Origin: Pelagomonas calceolata
Lineage: Eukaryota > Sar > Pelagophyceae > Pelagomonadales > Pelagomonadaceae
Reading direction: 5' to 3'
Assembly: GCA_918797485.1 (NCBI GenBank)
Contig: CAKKNE010000003.1
Span: 2,294,001 to 2,358,000 of the forward strand
DNA: 64,000 nucleotides
In this document: piece by piece, positions 1 through 9,378 of the stretch
How the letters are laid out: the number at the start of each line of letters is the position of its first letter
Position numbering within the stretch: position 1 is the stretch's first letter
Notes under the pieces: generated by a model
Seen by the model: the letters and a program-made list of their open reading frames with translations, nothing else
Databases searched by the model: none
Told to the model about the DNA's origin: nothing
Made by a program: the position numbers and the translations under genes

Positions 1-1793
1 ACGAATACGCGGCGAAAGTTCTCCGCGTAGATCTCGTCGAGGCCCGCCGGCAGCGCCCCGACGCTCGCAAAGTCGATCTTGCCGCTCGTGGCCTCGAGCT
101 GGTCTGCGATGAGCCGCGCGTAGAGCATCAGTCCACCGGCCTTCCGTTCGAGCGAAGTGACAGCCGCGTCGAGCGCCGACGAGTTGAGACGCTCGGCAAT
201 AAACGCCTCCAGCGCGCCCGCCCCAACGCTCGTGCCCTCACACATCTTCGGTAGGGCCAATCGAATCACCTCGTACTGCTCGTGGGCGATGTGCTTGGCA
301 TCCGCGACGCTCTTTAAATTCAGCTGAACCTCGGCGAGATGTTTTCGGCCGTCGTCGAGGCGCACGCTGACGTTCAAATTCATGTCACGGTAGCCGAGCG
401 GCGTCGGACTGGCAAACTTGTTTTTTAATTGCGCGATCTCCAGCCCGAGGCCTCCACCGTCCAATTCAGTCAGCACCTTCAGTAGGTCGGCGGCGCTCTC
501 GAACAGGACCGTCGCGCGGGCTAGATCCCGAAACTTCTCGGGATGTGGCACCCCATTCCTGTCGGTGTACTTGTCCGCGAGCTTCCTTTCTGCGGATCCA
601 CGCCCTTTCACGCCCGGATCCGACACGTTGCCAGGGAGCGTCTTTAGCGCTTCGACCAAAACTGTCTGCGCCAGTGATGCGTCGGCGTAGAGCTTCTCAA
701 AGTCGGTCTCGTCTTGTACCAAGTCGAGACGTCGCTCCTTGTACTTCTCGAGCTCGTGAATCCCGGCGACGCCGCGGACCGCCTCGTCGTACGCGCCCTT
801 TGACCGGCGCAGCGGGTCCTCGAGGTCTGCGAACGTGTCGAGATTCTTCAAGCCCGGGAACTTCGCCTCGACTTCGTGCCGCAGCGACTCCATCGTCACC
901 TCGAGCTCGACGTGTTCCTTCGCGAGTACCGTCAGGTACGCCCTCACGTCCTGCCGGTTCCGCGCCTCGTCGACGCGCAGCTCCGACGGCGTATAGCCCT
1001 TTAGTGCAGCCTTGATTTGTGCTTCGTCGCGGCTCGTCACGACAAGTTTAATCCACGGCGGCAGCGTCTTGAGCTCGGTCGCGAGCAGCGATAACACTGG
1101 TTGCAGCGCGTCCCGCGGCAGCTCGTCGAGCGCGTCTATGATTAATACGAGGGCGTCGTCCGCGCCGCGGGGCGCCTCGACCTCTCGCAGCGGCTTGGCT
1201 ACTAAAGCCTCGAAGAGCTCGTCGACCTTGTCGGTCTCGACGCCCGTGCTCTCTTTCAGCGCGTCCTCGAAACCCTCCACCGTCGCGCAAAGCATGCCCG
1301 CCAGCGACCGCAGGAGCACCGCTGGAGCGGACCGCGCCGGCTCGGTGTGCTTGCAAAAGTGCCACGCCGCGACGTTCTCTTTGTCGAGCAGCCGTGCCAG
1401 CAACTCGGCCGCAGCGACGCTCTTGCCCGTGCCGCCGCCACCCACAAGCCAGAAGAGCTTCGCAGCTTCCGGCTCCGTGCGCCAGCGCATGACCGCCTCG
1501 AAGACCCATTCGCGCGTGCCGGGAAGGTGCTGCCCGCGCTTCTCGTTTACGATTGCCGAAAAGTCCAGCGTCTCCGCAACGCCGGAGCGGTTGGTGCCGT
1601 GGAGCTTTTCGTAGAGCGCCTCGGAGATCGCGGCCCTGGCCTCGGCGTCCTTCCAGCATTGTATTGCCTCGTCCCTGGAAATCTTGGCTTCCGCGAACTT
1701 CTGATCCCACGCGGGCTGCCACTTGGCGCCGGCCAGTTCCTTCGCCTCGGCAAGCGAGACCTCTGCCGGCAGAGATGATACGCCGCCGCCCAT
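1..1793 (-). CDS. NACHT-type STAND ATPase with embedded RelA/SpoT-like segment (3' end outside window)
   Basis: Read on the minus strand from ATG at 1793, the frame stays open for 597 codons to the window edge, so the C-terminus is missing. The N-terminus MGGGVSS fits an N-myristoylation signal. Residues 117-124 (GGGGTGKS) are a Walker A loop, 215-224 (LVLIIDALDE) a Walker B with the DALDE form typical of NACHT, and 251-256 (VVTSRD) a sensor-like strand. Residues 385-512 look like a RelA/SpoT-type nucleotidyltransferase: FRDLARATVLF, then SPTPLGYRDMNLNV, then AEVQLNL and HEQYE. The usual NACHT continuation (GLMLYARLIADQLE, LPAGLDEIY) follows at 554-590, so the segment appears inserted inside the NACHT module. 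STAND ATPases act as oligomerising signal switches; the role here is inferred. C-terminal sensor repeats would be expected beyond base 1. Confidence 0.75.
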   Translation of the reverse strand, partial: MGGGVSSLPAEVSLAEAKELAGAKWQPAWDQKFAEAKISRDEAIQCWKDAEARAAISEALYEKLHGTNRSGVAETLDFSAIVNEKRGQHLPGTREWVFEAVMRWRTEPEAAKLFWLVGGGGTGKSVAAAELLARLLDKENVAAWHFCKHTEPARSAPAVLLRSLAGMLCATVEGFEDALKESTGVETDKVDELFEALVAKPLREVEAPRGADDALVLIIDALDELPRDALQPVLSLLATELKTLPPWIKLVVTSRDEAQIKAALKGYTPSELRVDEARNRQDVRAYLTVLAKEHVELEVTMESLRHEVEAKFPGLKNLDTFADLEDPLRRSKGAYDEAVRGVAGIHELEKYKERRLDLVQDETDFEKLYADASLAQTVLVEALKTLPGNVSDPGVKGRGSAERKLADKYTDRNGVPHPEKFRDLARATVLFESAADLLKVLTELDGGGLGLEIAQLKNKFASPTPLGYRDMNLNVSVRLDDGRKHLAEVQLNLKSVADAKHIAHEQYEVIRLALPKMCEGTSVGAGALEAFIAERLNSSALDAAVTSLERKAGGLMLYARLIADQLEATSGKIDFASVGALPAGLDEIYAENFRRVF

Positions 1794-2118
1794 TTTGGTG
1801 CTGCCTGTAAGGGCTGCCTCAATTCAGCTGGAGGCTGCCTATCCTTCACTCACTGGAGCGGAGACTTGCGCCGGGCCCGCACTGCTGTTTACCCTCCACA
1901 CTTGGCGTTGGGATCGAGTTGGGTTTGGTTAACTTTGGTTGGTCGGGTTCCAGCCGCGACCGCGCGCCCAGCCCTAAGCAAGGGGCTAGCGGTAACCGAA
2001 CTCACGCTTCGACCGGTCCAGGACGACTCAACTCCTCAACATGGCCCAGCATGCGGCCCAGGCCGGCGCGGCGCGTCGCGCCCAGATGCCTTTACATTGA
2101 AATTACAATGCACACTTC
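1794..2118. other. intergenic region upstream of the NACHT gene
   Basis: This lies between the start of the NACHT gene and the stop of the epimerase gene, both on the minus strand. Two GGCTGCC motifs lie near 1813 and 1832, close to the NACHT start, and a half-site GCTAGCGGTAACC near 1985 resembles one arm of the palindromic element described elsewhere. No open frame here looks coding. Confidence 0.4.
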
Positions 2119-2613
2119 TTAATCCCCCGACGCCTCCTGCAGCTCCAGAAGCGTCCCGTGCGTCGCCTTCGGGTGCAGGAAGACGACGGGCACGCCGTGC
2201 GCGCCCAGCGCCGGCGGCGCGAGTATTCTAAAGCCCCGACGCTCGAGGTCTCGCGCCGCCGCGGCGACGTCAGAAACCTCGTGGCAGACGTGGTGCAGGC
2301 CGCCGGCCGGGTGCCGCTCGAGGAACGCCGCGATCGGTGATTCCGCGCCGAGGGGCTCCAGGAGCTCGAGCTGCTCGCCGACGAAACAGGCGGTGACGCC
2401 GTGGGCCGGCATCGCTTGGGGCGGCGAGACCGTCGCGCCCAGCGCGGCCCACGTCGCCGTCGCCGCCGCGAGGTCCGGCACCGCCAGCGCGACGTGGTTC
2501 AGCCTTCCGAGCTGGAAGGAGGGCGTCGCGAGCCGTCGTCGCGTCGGTGGCGGTAGAACGGCAGTCCTTCGACGCCTGGCGCCGCGGGCGCCGCGTCTCA
2601 AGGCAGGCAGCAT
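2119..2613 (-). CDS. MCEE: methylmalonyl-CoA epimerase, probably mitochondrial
   Basis: A 164-residue vicinal-oxygen-chelate (glyoxalase-fold) protein. It interconverts the epimers of methylmalonyl-CoA in propionate and odd-chain catabolism, between propionyl-CoA carboxylase and the B12-dependent mutase. Family signatures are LNHVALAVPDL (metal ligand His40), LELLEPLG followed by SPIAAFL, GLHHVCHEV (about His108) and GTLLELQE (Glu157). The first 30 residues are Arg-rich and lack acidic residues, as in a mitochondrial targeting peptide. I start at the ATG at 2613; the frame is open a little further up but without another ATG. Single exon and normal family length once the presequence is removed. 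Confidence 0.85.
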   Translation of the reverse strand: MLPALRRGARGARRRRTAVLPPPTRRRLATPSFQLGRLNHVALAVPDLAAATATWAALGATVSPPQAMPAHGVTACFVGEQLELLEPLGAESPIAAFLERHPAGGLHHVCHEVSDVAAAARDLERRGFRILAPPALGAHGVPVVFLHPKATHGTLLELQEASGD

Positions 2614-2731
2614 CCCTGGCACTCGATAATTGGCCGCACCGATGCAAAATCGCGACGGAAAAGTCGAGCCGGCGTGCGCAAAAGGTTTTGGCTTATATTT
2701 TTATGAATAAAACTGTTGCGCGAGCTTGGCA

Positions 2732-2755
2732 ATAGACTGGGTGATAGACTGGGTG
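2732..2755. repeat. 12-bp tandem duplication
   Basis: Two perfect copies of ATAGACTGGGTG lie head to tail (2732-2743 and 2744-2755), just before the palindromic element at 2760 and in the promoter region shared by the epimerase and F-box genes. Confidence 0.8.
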
Positions 2756-2759
2756 ATTT

Positions 2760-2781
2760 GCTAGTGTCTTACACCGCTAGC
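2760..2781. promoter_or_regulatory. palindromic element copy 1 (candidate promoter motif)
   Basis: GCTAGTGTCTTAC followed by ACCGCTAGC. Its reverse complement carries the 12-mer GTAAGACACTAG shared with copies 2-5. It lies between the divergent epimerase (start 2613) and F-box (start 2815) genes, 33 bp before the F-box ATG. The regulatory role is inferred from position and recurrence only. Confidence 0.5.
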
Positions 2782-2814
2782 TGCGGCCAGCCTGCGAGAG
2801 GCGCTCGTACGGAC

Positions 2815-3696
2815 ATGGCTCGATTTAAATCGCACCGCATCGATGCGACGGCCGCCATACCGCTGCGACCTGAATTGATCGAGTTTATGGACCCTCAGAG
2901 CTTGGGCTTAATGAGCTGCGTGAGCGCGGCGCTGCGCAAAGACGTGCTCGATTCGAAGGCGTGGACGCTGATGGCGAACGCGCACCTGCCACGGTCTGCT
3001 GAAGAAGCTGCTCTCGCCGTGGAGCGCGCCGCCGCCGTGCGCCTGCGGTCGCAAGTGCTCCGCCGACGGCTCGCGGACTCGATGTCGCGGGCGCAGACGC
3101 ATCGTTTGGTTCCGAACAAACTCGACGATTTCACGTTCTTCGTTCGGTTCGAGGAGGACGGTAAGGTGCTATGGGAGGGAGATGTGGCTGTTGCTGGTTT
3201 TCACACGAACCTCCCCGTATCGAGACGAAAATTTGTCGAGTTGTCAATGTCCGAAGCTTGGTCAGCGATCAAAGACCGCGGGAGTTTCATAGAAATCCCT
3301 GATGACGCTGATGACTATTGGGACCGTGTCCAAATTACACTAATTGTGATCCGCAACGAGGACCAGGCCATGATCCCTCTTGGTAGTTTTTGTTTCGATA
3401 GTGATCCTGGCGACCCCTCTTTCCACTCGTCTCAGGCGTTGTATCAAACGGAGCAATTTGAGATCCTGCTTGAATTGTTTGTAAATGTTGACAACAGCGA
3501 ATTGAACAGCTTGGAACTATCCGTGGAAATGCACGATCGGACGAGTGGTGCAGCGGCCCGCCACTTAACATGGCTCGATGACCTCACGAAAGAACAACTC
3601 GAGTTCCTGTTTACTTTTTTCGCCGGTGCTTATAACTACCGATCCCAGCCCTACGTGTTCGCGACATTTGGAGACTGGTATAATGATGCCACGTAA
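2815..3696 (+). CDS. F-box-like protein, function unknown
   Basis: A 293-residue protein in one exon, started at the first ATG after the promoter region (2815). Residues about 17-60 (PLRPELIEFMDPQSLGLMSC, then VSAALRKDVL) resemble an F-box: two short helices with a conserved Pro-Leu and a 'DPQSLG..SCVSA' core as often seen in algal F-box-like proteins. F-box proteins recruit substrates to SCF ubiquitin ligases. The rest (residues 95-293) is a beta-rich segment (FTFFVRFEEDGKVLWEGDV) that I cannot assign. From about 3160 onward the gene is visibly richer in A+T than its neighbours, with many AAT/TTT/GAT codons, which suggests a young or relaxed family member. Confidence 0.6.
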   Translation: MARFKSHRIDATAAIPLRPELIEFMDPQSLGLMSCVSAALRKDVLDSKAWTLMANAHLPRSAEEAALAVERAAAVRLRSQVLRRRLADSMSRAQTHRLVPNKLDDFTFFVRFEEDGKVLWEGDVAVAGFHTNLPVSRRKFVELSMSEAWSAIKDRGSFIEIPDDADDYWDRVQITLIVIRNEDQAMIPLGSFCFDSDPGDPSFHSSQALYQTEQFEILLELFVNVDNSELNSLELSVEMHDRTSGAAARHLTWLDDLTKEQLEFLFTFFAGAYNYRSQPYVFATFGDWYNDAT

Positions 3697-3719
3697 GTTT
3701 CTAGCAAATAACTACAAAA

Positions 3720-5081
3720 CTATACGATCGACACGCACTTCTCGGCGCTCCCGGGCCCCGCGTCCTCCCAGATGGCCCGCCGCAGCCACGCGTTCGCCAC
3801 GCGCGCAAGGTTCTGGGTCTTGCACGACGACCACGCCTCCACGAAAGCACAGAAGTCGCGCCAGTGCGTCGGCCGGCCCGCGTCCGCCGCCTTCCGCAGA
3901 TCTAGTTCGAACAACGCGTGCTCCGGGATGCCCGCGCGCTTTAGCGCGTCGACGTGCGCGCGGTCCGCGTGGCACGCCGGCGCCGCGGGCACGATGAATC
4001 GCGCGCGCGGGTACCGTGCCCGCACATCGGCGGCGCCCTCGGGCGTCGCATACTGCTCCCCGATCAGCACCCGGCATTTTTCTGGCGTCGCCTCGTCGGG
4101 AGAAACACAGGCCTCGTCGCGGTCGATCAGCTTGAGGGCCGCGAGCGCCCGCTTGACGGCCTTGCCGCCCTGGCCGCGCCGCCCGACGGAGACCACGATG
4201 TTGCTCGCGTCGTACTTCATCGGCTTGTGTAAGAGCAAACACCCGGCGTCGCACGACACGGGTCGGCCCGACGCGGCGCGGCAGAAGGTCGCGTTGTCCA
4301 CATCACTATGCGTGAAGCCCGCGCGGTCCCTCGCCAAGCGCAAGGCGACCATGAGCGCGGGCTGGTCCCGCCGCAGCTTCATGTGCGCGAACGCGTCGAC
4401 GAAAAACCTGAGAGCGGCCTCCGACGCGTCCGTCCTTCGAAACGCGGCCACGGCCGAGTGGTGCTCGCACCGGAAGTGGGCTGAACCGGTGAGCGCGGCT
4501 TGCGCGGGCCACTGGTTATGTAGCAAAGCGTCTTTGCCGCTCTGTGCGAGCTTCGCCAGCACGTCCGACGGAGCATGCCACGAACAAGGTCTTGAATCAA
4601 AATCTAAATAAACGAAGCGCTCGAAGGGCGCCCGGTAGAACGCCCAGGCCTTCACGGACTTCACTCGTATCCGTGGATCGCTCACGCGCGTCATGGACGC
4701 CGGCGCCTCGTCTTCAAACGCCTCCGTGGCATCAAAAAAATTTTGGACCAGATCCCACTTCTTGAACTCCCTCTGCCGCCGCTCGTGGAAGAGCATGAAC
4801 TTCAAAGTGCGCTTCGTCAGGTGGCGCCACGAGTCGCCCGAGTTCTCGAGTCGCGTGAGGTGCCGGACGCAGGGCACGACCTCCTGGTCGAAAAACTCCT
4901 CCGAGCCGCCGACGGCGTAGACGACGCCCTCGCCTTTTCGTTGTACCGGCGGCGTCGACGGTAGCGGCGCATGTTGCAAGGCGTCGTAGGCGCGCTGCGC
5001 GTTCTCGTCCCACTGATCTAAGTTTGGGACGCCCGCGCTGGCGAGCGTGGCGGCCACCAGTAGAGCTGCTGCTCGTCGCAT
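3720..5081 (-). CDS. secreted nucleotide-diphospho-sugar transferase-like protein
   Basis: 453 residues from ATG at 5081, one exon. The first 17 residues (MRRAAALLVAATLASAG) form a signal peptide, so the protein enters the secretory route. The centre has AFYRAPFERFVYLDFDSRPC, a pattern seen in GT-A-fold glycosyltransferases where a DxD motif (DFD) binds the metal and nucleotide sugar. Paired cysteines near CEHHSA and CDAGCLLLHKP fit a luminal domain. Donor and acceptor cannot be told. The C-terminal 130 residues (after VVSVGRRGQGG) may be a separate alpha/beta domain. Its stop is 23 bp from the end of the convergent F-box gene. A glycosyltransferase role is the best guess, not certain. Confidence 0.5.
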   Translation of the reverse strand: MRRAAALLVAATLASAGVPNLDQWDENAQRAYDALQHAPLPSTPPVQRKGEGVVYAVGGSEEFFDQEVVPCVRHLTRLENSGDSWRHLTKRTLKFMLFHERRQREFKKWDLVQNFFDATEAFEDEAPASMTRVSDPRIRVKSVKAWAFYRAPFERFVYLDFDSRPCSWHAPSDVLAKLAQSGKDALLHNQWPAQAALTGSAHFRCEHHSAVAAFRRTDASEAALRFFVDAFAHMKLRRDQPALMVALRLARDRAGFTHSDVDNATFCRAASGRPVSCDAGCLLLHKPMKYDASNIVVSVGRRGQGGKAVKRALAALKLIDRDEACVSPDEATPEKCRVLIGEQYATPEGAADVRARYPRARFIVPAAPACHADRAHVDALKRAGIPEHALFELDLRKAADAGRPTHWRDFCAFVEAWSSCKTQNLARVANAWLRRAIWEDAGPGSAEKCVSIV

Positions 5082-5569
5082 GCTGCTTGCAATTCACTGC
5101 TGCACCATTATCAGTCGTTAGATCGCGGCGCAATCGAGCAGTTATTTAAAACTGCTGTAAAACTGCTGCGTTTGCTTGCTCCCGCTTGCTGCAGCGTCTG
5201 GTGGCTTGTGTGAAAATTTCAGAGCTAGCGGTCTGTAAGACACTAGCAAGCAGAGTAAAAGCCAGCAAGCATCGAATGATCGTAAAACTCGCGCTTGGAC
5301 TGCTGCGTGGGCCCTCGGAGCGGTTGGCTGGAGGCTTGAAAAACCCGCCTGCTGCAGCCAGTGAAGTGGTGAGGCTGCGTTTATCCGCGTCGATACCTCT
5401 AGGTTACGCCACAACGCTCGTCAGGCTTCTCCTTGACGCGCATACGTCGAATCCGGAGCCGCGTAACCGCACGCCGTCTACACGAAGAGCACTCAAAGGC
5501 TGTCAACTAGGCGATAAATCACGCTGCAGCGCGCGCGCGCGCACGCATCTGTGACGCAAACTAACCACG
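5082..5569. other. divergent promoter region, glycosyltransferase-like / DBP9
   Basis: 488 bp between two start codons facing apart. It holds palindromic element copy 2 at 5224-5247 and an alternating CG/CGCG run just before the helicase ATG (about 5528-5543). No coding frame of note was seen. Confidence 0.5.
5224..5247. promoter_or_regulatory. palindromic element copy 2 (candidate promoter motif)
   Basis: GCTAGCGGTCT, GTA, then AGACACTAGC. This is the best hairpin of the set: GCTAG pairs with CTAGC and GTCT with AGAC. It sits between the divergent genes starting at 5081 and 5570. The function is inferred from recurrence. Confidence 0.5.
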
Positions 5570-7705
5570 ATGGACCACGGCGAGCTGCCACACGGCGAGC
5601 TGCCACCCAAAAAGAAGAAGAAGACCAAAAGGAAGGCCGTCGCCTTCGAGGAGCCCGCCGCGCCAGCGCCAGCACCCGCAGAGCCCGAAGAGGAGGAAGA
5701 GATTGGCTGGGGCGCCTTCTGCGACTCGCTAGAATTAGACAGAAGATTAGCCCGGGCCGTGGCGCAGCTCGGCTGGACGCGGCCCTCTTTGGTGCAAAAG
5801 GCGACGCTGCCCGTCGCGCTCTCGGGCCGCGACTGTCTAGTAAGGGCGCGCACGGGCTCGGGCAAGACGGCGTGTTATGCGTTACCGATCCTGCAGAAGG
5901 TGCTGCGGGACAAGGCGTCCGCCTCTGATGCGCGAAAAGCTTACAACGGTGTGCGGGCATTGGTGCTCCTACCTACTAGAGAACTGGTCGCGCAGGCTCG
6001 CAGACAATTATTAGAACTAGCGGCCTACTGCCGCGAGTCGGTCACGGTGGTCGCTTTAAGGGGAGACAGCGCGCGCGACGACGCCTTATCCGTATCTGAG
6101 TCAAGGGGTGATATTGTGTGCGCGACGCCCGCCGCCGCGAGGGAAGCGTCCGAAGCTTTACTAGAAGCAAAGCACCCCCTCGAAGAGCTCGGGAGCACGT
6201 GCGCGTCCTACGTCATCGACGAGGCCGACCTAGTCTTAGGCTTTGGCTACGACGAGGACGTCTCCGCATTGATCGACCGCTTGCAGTCTCACAATAAACC
6301 TCAAGGTATCTTGCTATCGGCGACGCTCGGTGCCGACGTCCGCGGCCTGAAGAAATTAGCTCTGAGGAAGGCCGCGACCATAACCCTCGACGAGGCCGCA
6401 GGAGTGTTCGGTGGGAGTCGCGACGACGAGGCGCAGTTGGCGCAGTATTATGTCGCCGTGCAGGACGGCGATAAAGATTTAGTGACGTACGTCATGCTGA
6501 AACTCGGGCTGCTGTCGGGTCGAGGCGTACTATTTGTCAATAGCGTCGACCGGTGTTATCGGTTAAAGCTGTTCCTGGACTTGTTTTCGATCCGGACGTT
6601 AGTCTTGAATGCGGAGCTACCTTTAGCGTCGCGGTTGCACGCCATCGAGGCCTACAACCGGGGCTACTACGATTTGTTAGTAGCTACTGATGCGTCCGTG
6701 GAAGCCGTCGCGGCCGATGACGAAGCACCGAAAAGCGCGGACGAGACCTTCGGCGTGGCCCGCGGCATCGATTTTAGAGATGTGAAGTGGGTCCTGAATG
6801 TTGATTTACCAGAAACGCCGATGTCGTATACGCACCGCGTCGGGAGGACGGCTCGGGCCGGTGCGAGGGGCACGGCGTTGTCCCTCGTGTCGATCGGCGG
6901 TAGAAAGGACGATTCAGAGCGTTTGACAAATATCCAGAAGGCGCAACCCCCTAGGAAAATAGCAGCACTGCGAGCAGGTGGTGCCTGCGACGTCGTCGCC
7001 GCTTTGGATATCGGGGAAGACGACGCGGGCGCCGGTGCCCACGTGCCGCAGCCGGCGCGCTTAGCGTTTGACGCCGCGGCCTGCGAACCGTTTCGATATC
7101 GCGTCGCGGACGTCTCGCGGGGCGTCACGCACGCCGCGGTCCGCGAGGCGCGCGCCGCGGAACTAAGGAGGGAGATGCTCAACTCCGAAGCGTTGAAGGA
7201 CCACTTCGAGGCGAATCCCGGCGATCTAGCCGTGCTGACGCACGACCGGGCGGAGTTGCACGTCCGGCGGGACCTCGTGGCGGCGCAGGTGCGGCACGTG
7301 CCCTCATACTTGGTTCCTCCGTCGTTGGCCGCGGCAGGGGCCGCGCCGAAAGCGTCGTTCAAGCGCAAGAAGCGTTCCGATCGCGGCGGCGCGAAGCGGC
7401 GGCGGGGCGACACGTCGTCCACGCGGCGCAAGGACAACGACCCTTTACAGACGTTCGATTCTGGGGGTTTGGATTCTACGCCGAAGAGCGGCGAGCTCTT
7501 CGAGGAGGAGGAGGAGGAGGAAGAAGCTGTCCAAGAGCCGCCGCGCGTCTTCGACGAGCGGTCCCCCGAGCTGTCCCAGAACCAGTCGACGGCCGGCCGC
7601 GTCGCCTGGAAGAAGGCGCACAAGAAGGGGGGCTTCAAGCCCGGCGGGCCGAAGCGGCTGAAGAAGTTCAGCAAGGGGGACGGGTTCCGTAAGAAGAAGT
7701 TCTAA
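5570..7705 (+). CDS. DBP9: DEAD-box ATP-dependent RNA helicase, DBP9/DDX56 type
   Basis: 711 residues, single exon, ATG at 5570. N-terminal Lys-rich stretch (PPKKKKKTKRK) and acidic run, then a Q-motif region, Walker A ARTGSGKT (about 93-100), PTRELVAQ, DEAD box in VIDEADLVLGFGYDEDV (about 215), SAT motif in LLSATLG (about 250) and motif VI in HRVGRTARAG (about 422). The 'DLVLxFGYDEDV' context and the late RGIDF motif are characteristic of yeast Dbp9/human DDX56, nucleolar helicases needed for 60S ribosomal subunit assembly. The C-terminal 150 residues are basic with an acidic block (EEEEEEEEAV), which suits nucleolar retention. Confidence 0.85.
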   Translation: MDHGELPHGELPPKKKKKTKRKAVAFEEPAAPAPAPAEPEEEEEIGWGAFCDSLELDRRLARAVAQLGWTRPSLVQKATLPVALSGRDCLVRARTGSGKTACYALPILQKVLRDKASASDARKAYNGVRALVLLPTRELVAQARRQLLELAAYCRESVTVVALRGDSARDDALSVSESRGDIVCATPAAAREASEALLEAKHPLEELGSTCASYVIDEADLVLGFGYDEDVSALIDRLQSHNKPQGILLSATLGADVRGLKKLALRKAATITLDEAAGVFGGSRDDEAQLAQYYVAVQDGDKDLVTYVMLKLGLLSGRGVLFVNSVDRCYRLKLFLDLFSIRTLVLNAELPLASRLHAIEAYNRGYYDLLVATDASVEAVAADDEAPKSADETFGVARGIDFRDVKWVLNVDLPETPMSYTHRVGRTARAGARGTALSLVSIGGRKDDSERLTNIQKAQPPRKIAALRAGGACDVVAALDIGEDDAGAGAHVPQPARLAFDAAACEPFRYRVADVSRGVTHAAVREARAAELRREMLNSEALKDHFEANPGDLAVLTHDRAELHVRRDLVAAQVRHVPSYLVPPSLAAAGAAPKASFKRKKRSDRGGAKRRRGDTSSTRRKDNDPLQTFDSGGLDSTPKSGELFEEEEEEEEAVQEPPRVFDERSPELSQNQSTAGRVAWKKAHKKGGFKPGGPKRLKKFSKGDGFRKKKF

Positions 7706-7912
7706 GGAGTGGTCTGTATCTTGAGCTTCTCTACTCGCGGTCCACGGGGAGCCTGAGATCGGTGGGCCCGGGCCTGCGTCGATGGCGTCAGGAACTAGTG
7801 TAATGGATAAGGATCAGGTTAGGATATTTTGGACAACTAATTGGTTGGTCGATGTTGCATTGGTGTCGGGCCCTTCGGGGCCTGGCAGGTGATAGGGCCG
7901 GCGTCAGCGCTG

Positions 7913-9378
7913 CTATTTCCCCGGCGTGACTTTGGGAATGTCCGGGAAATTCGTCGGCGACTCGCACGACGTCGAGACGACGGAGGCGTCGGAGAGGTCC
8001 CCGCCCGGCGAGGTCTTCAGAGAACTCCGACTGGTGAACGCTTTGCGCCGGGCGACGGTGTTCTCCTCCAATCTGGGCGTATGATCGTACGTAAGCCGCA
8101 GCATCGACATGCAGCCGTCTTTGTCCGGGCCTGTGTGGAAATCAACCGGTGAGTCGCCTGCTCTTCACGAAGTCATTTCTCGGCGACGACGCGGCCGTGC
8201 TGGCTCCGCCGAGCGATGAGGAATCGCCACCGCCACGCTATCGAGCAGGCGTCGCGTCGATGGCGTGGAGGTCGACGCGACGATTCAGCACGAACGCGCC
8301 GTGAAGTTTGATCTAGACACAGGCGCAGACGCATCAGGTCGAACTCCGGGCGGGAGCACATGTCCGTCACCGTCGCGCGGATCGTCGGGTCGACGCGCAA
8401 GAATTGGGACACGAGCTGCTGGAGCTTCGGCGGGAGCGGCCCGTTCGGGCCGCCGAGCTTCACCCGTCCCACCGCAGCGTCCACCGCATCCCTAAAAGCG
8501 TTCGGGTCCTTCAAATCATCATATGGGGGACACCACAAATCGTCGAAGGCCCGGTGGCCGAGGACGCACTCCAGTACCACAGACCCCAGCGACCAGGCGT
8601 CGGCCAAATCTCCCCGGTACGACGCCTCGCAGAACAATTCCGGCGCGAAGAAGCCCGGGCTTCCGACAAAATCGGTCAGCTCGTGGCCTGATGATATGTC
8701 GGCACAGAGCCCAAAGTCGCACAACTTAATAATGCCCGCGTCCGGCAGGCCCTTGCCCCACGTCGCCGGCGAGCCCAGCACGAGCACGTTTTCTGGTTTT
8801 ACATCTCTATGCGCGATGCCCCGCTGGTGGCAGTGTCGCAAGGCCAGCGCCGCGATCCTAGCTATTGCCACGACCACCGGCTCCGGACAACCGCGGGGAT
8901 GGCCATCGAGAAAACTGAAAAGATCGCGTTCCCCGGCCTCGATGAAGCAGTACACATATGAAGACGATTGGACAACTTCGTACAACCGACACACGCCTTC
9001 ATGCCGTAATCGGTTCATCGCCTCGACCTCCAGATTGACCCTCCCAATGTTCCTTTTGGCCTTCAGGATCGACCCGCCGCGCGCGCGCTCGACCTTGGAT
9101 TTTTTAATGGCCTTGCACGCGACCTTCGCGCCCGCGCCCTCGCCCGACTTTCTGATACAGCTATAGACCGTGGCGAACTCCCCTTCTCCTAGTACTCTTG
9201 TAACTTCGTAGGCGCCGATCTGGGCCTTGCCGCCGGGGAGCGCCTTTTCGATCAATTTCGCGTCGAGCTTCGGGAGGTGCCCCGCGGCGGCCCAGGCGCT
9301 CGCGAGCTGGGCCTTGTCGGCGCCGTCGGGCGCTCTTCTTTGACGCGCGCGCCGCTCCGTCGCGTCGCCCTTGGCCAT
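7913..9378 (-). CDS. serine/threonine protein kinase, two exons
   Basis: Exon 1 is 9378-8331, the introner intron is 8330-8131 and exon 2 is 8130-7913; the spliced protein has 421 residues. All kinase landmarks are present: Gly loop LGEGEFATVY (63-72), Lys89 in VACKAIKK, an alpha-C Glu near 118, HRDVKPEN (190-197), DFG (221-223) and the APE of GFFAPE (245-247). The layout resembles CAMK/CHK-type kinases; the substrate is unknown. Without splicing the frame runs into the transposon and stops after about 50 foreign residues. With it, FDLM continues as RPDKDGCMSMLRLTYDH. An alternative donor four codon positions later (GTCTAG) also keeps the frame. The last 60 residues are Ser/Thr-rich. Confidence 0.8.
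8131..8322 (-). mobile_element. introner A (inverted-repeat DNA transposon acting as an intron)
   Basis: 192 bp. One end reads CTGTGTGGAAATCAAC and the other, inverted, CTGTGTCTAGATCAAAC. It lies in the kinase gene; on the coding strand it ends in TTGATTTCCACACAG, which supplies the 3' splice site. The flanking 8-mers (8123-8130 and 8323-8330) match at only four of eight places, so this is probably an older insertion or the duplication has drifted. About 115 bp at the acceptor end are nearly identical to introner B in the dynein gene, so A and B form one subfamily. Confidence 0.85.

Noticed and set aside
1048-1722. 224-codon minus-strand frame at the left end
   Set aside because: It is a shadow of the NACHT gene, which is open in another frame with clear P-loop and Walker B motifs.
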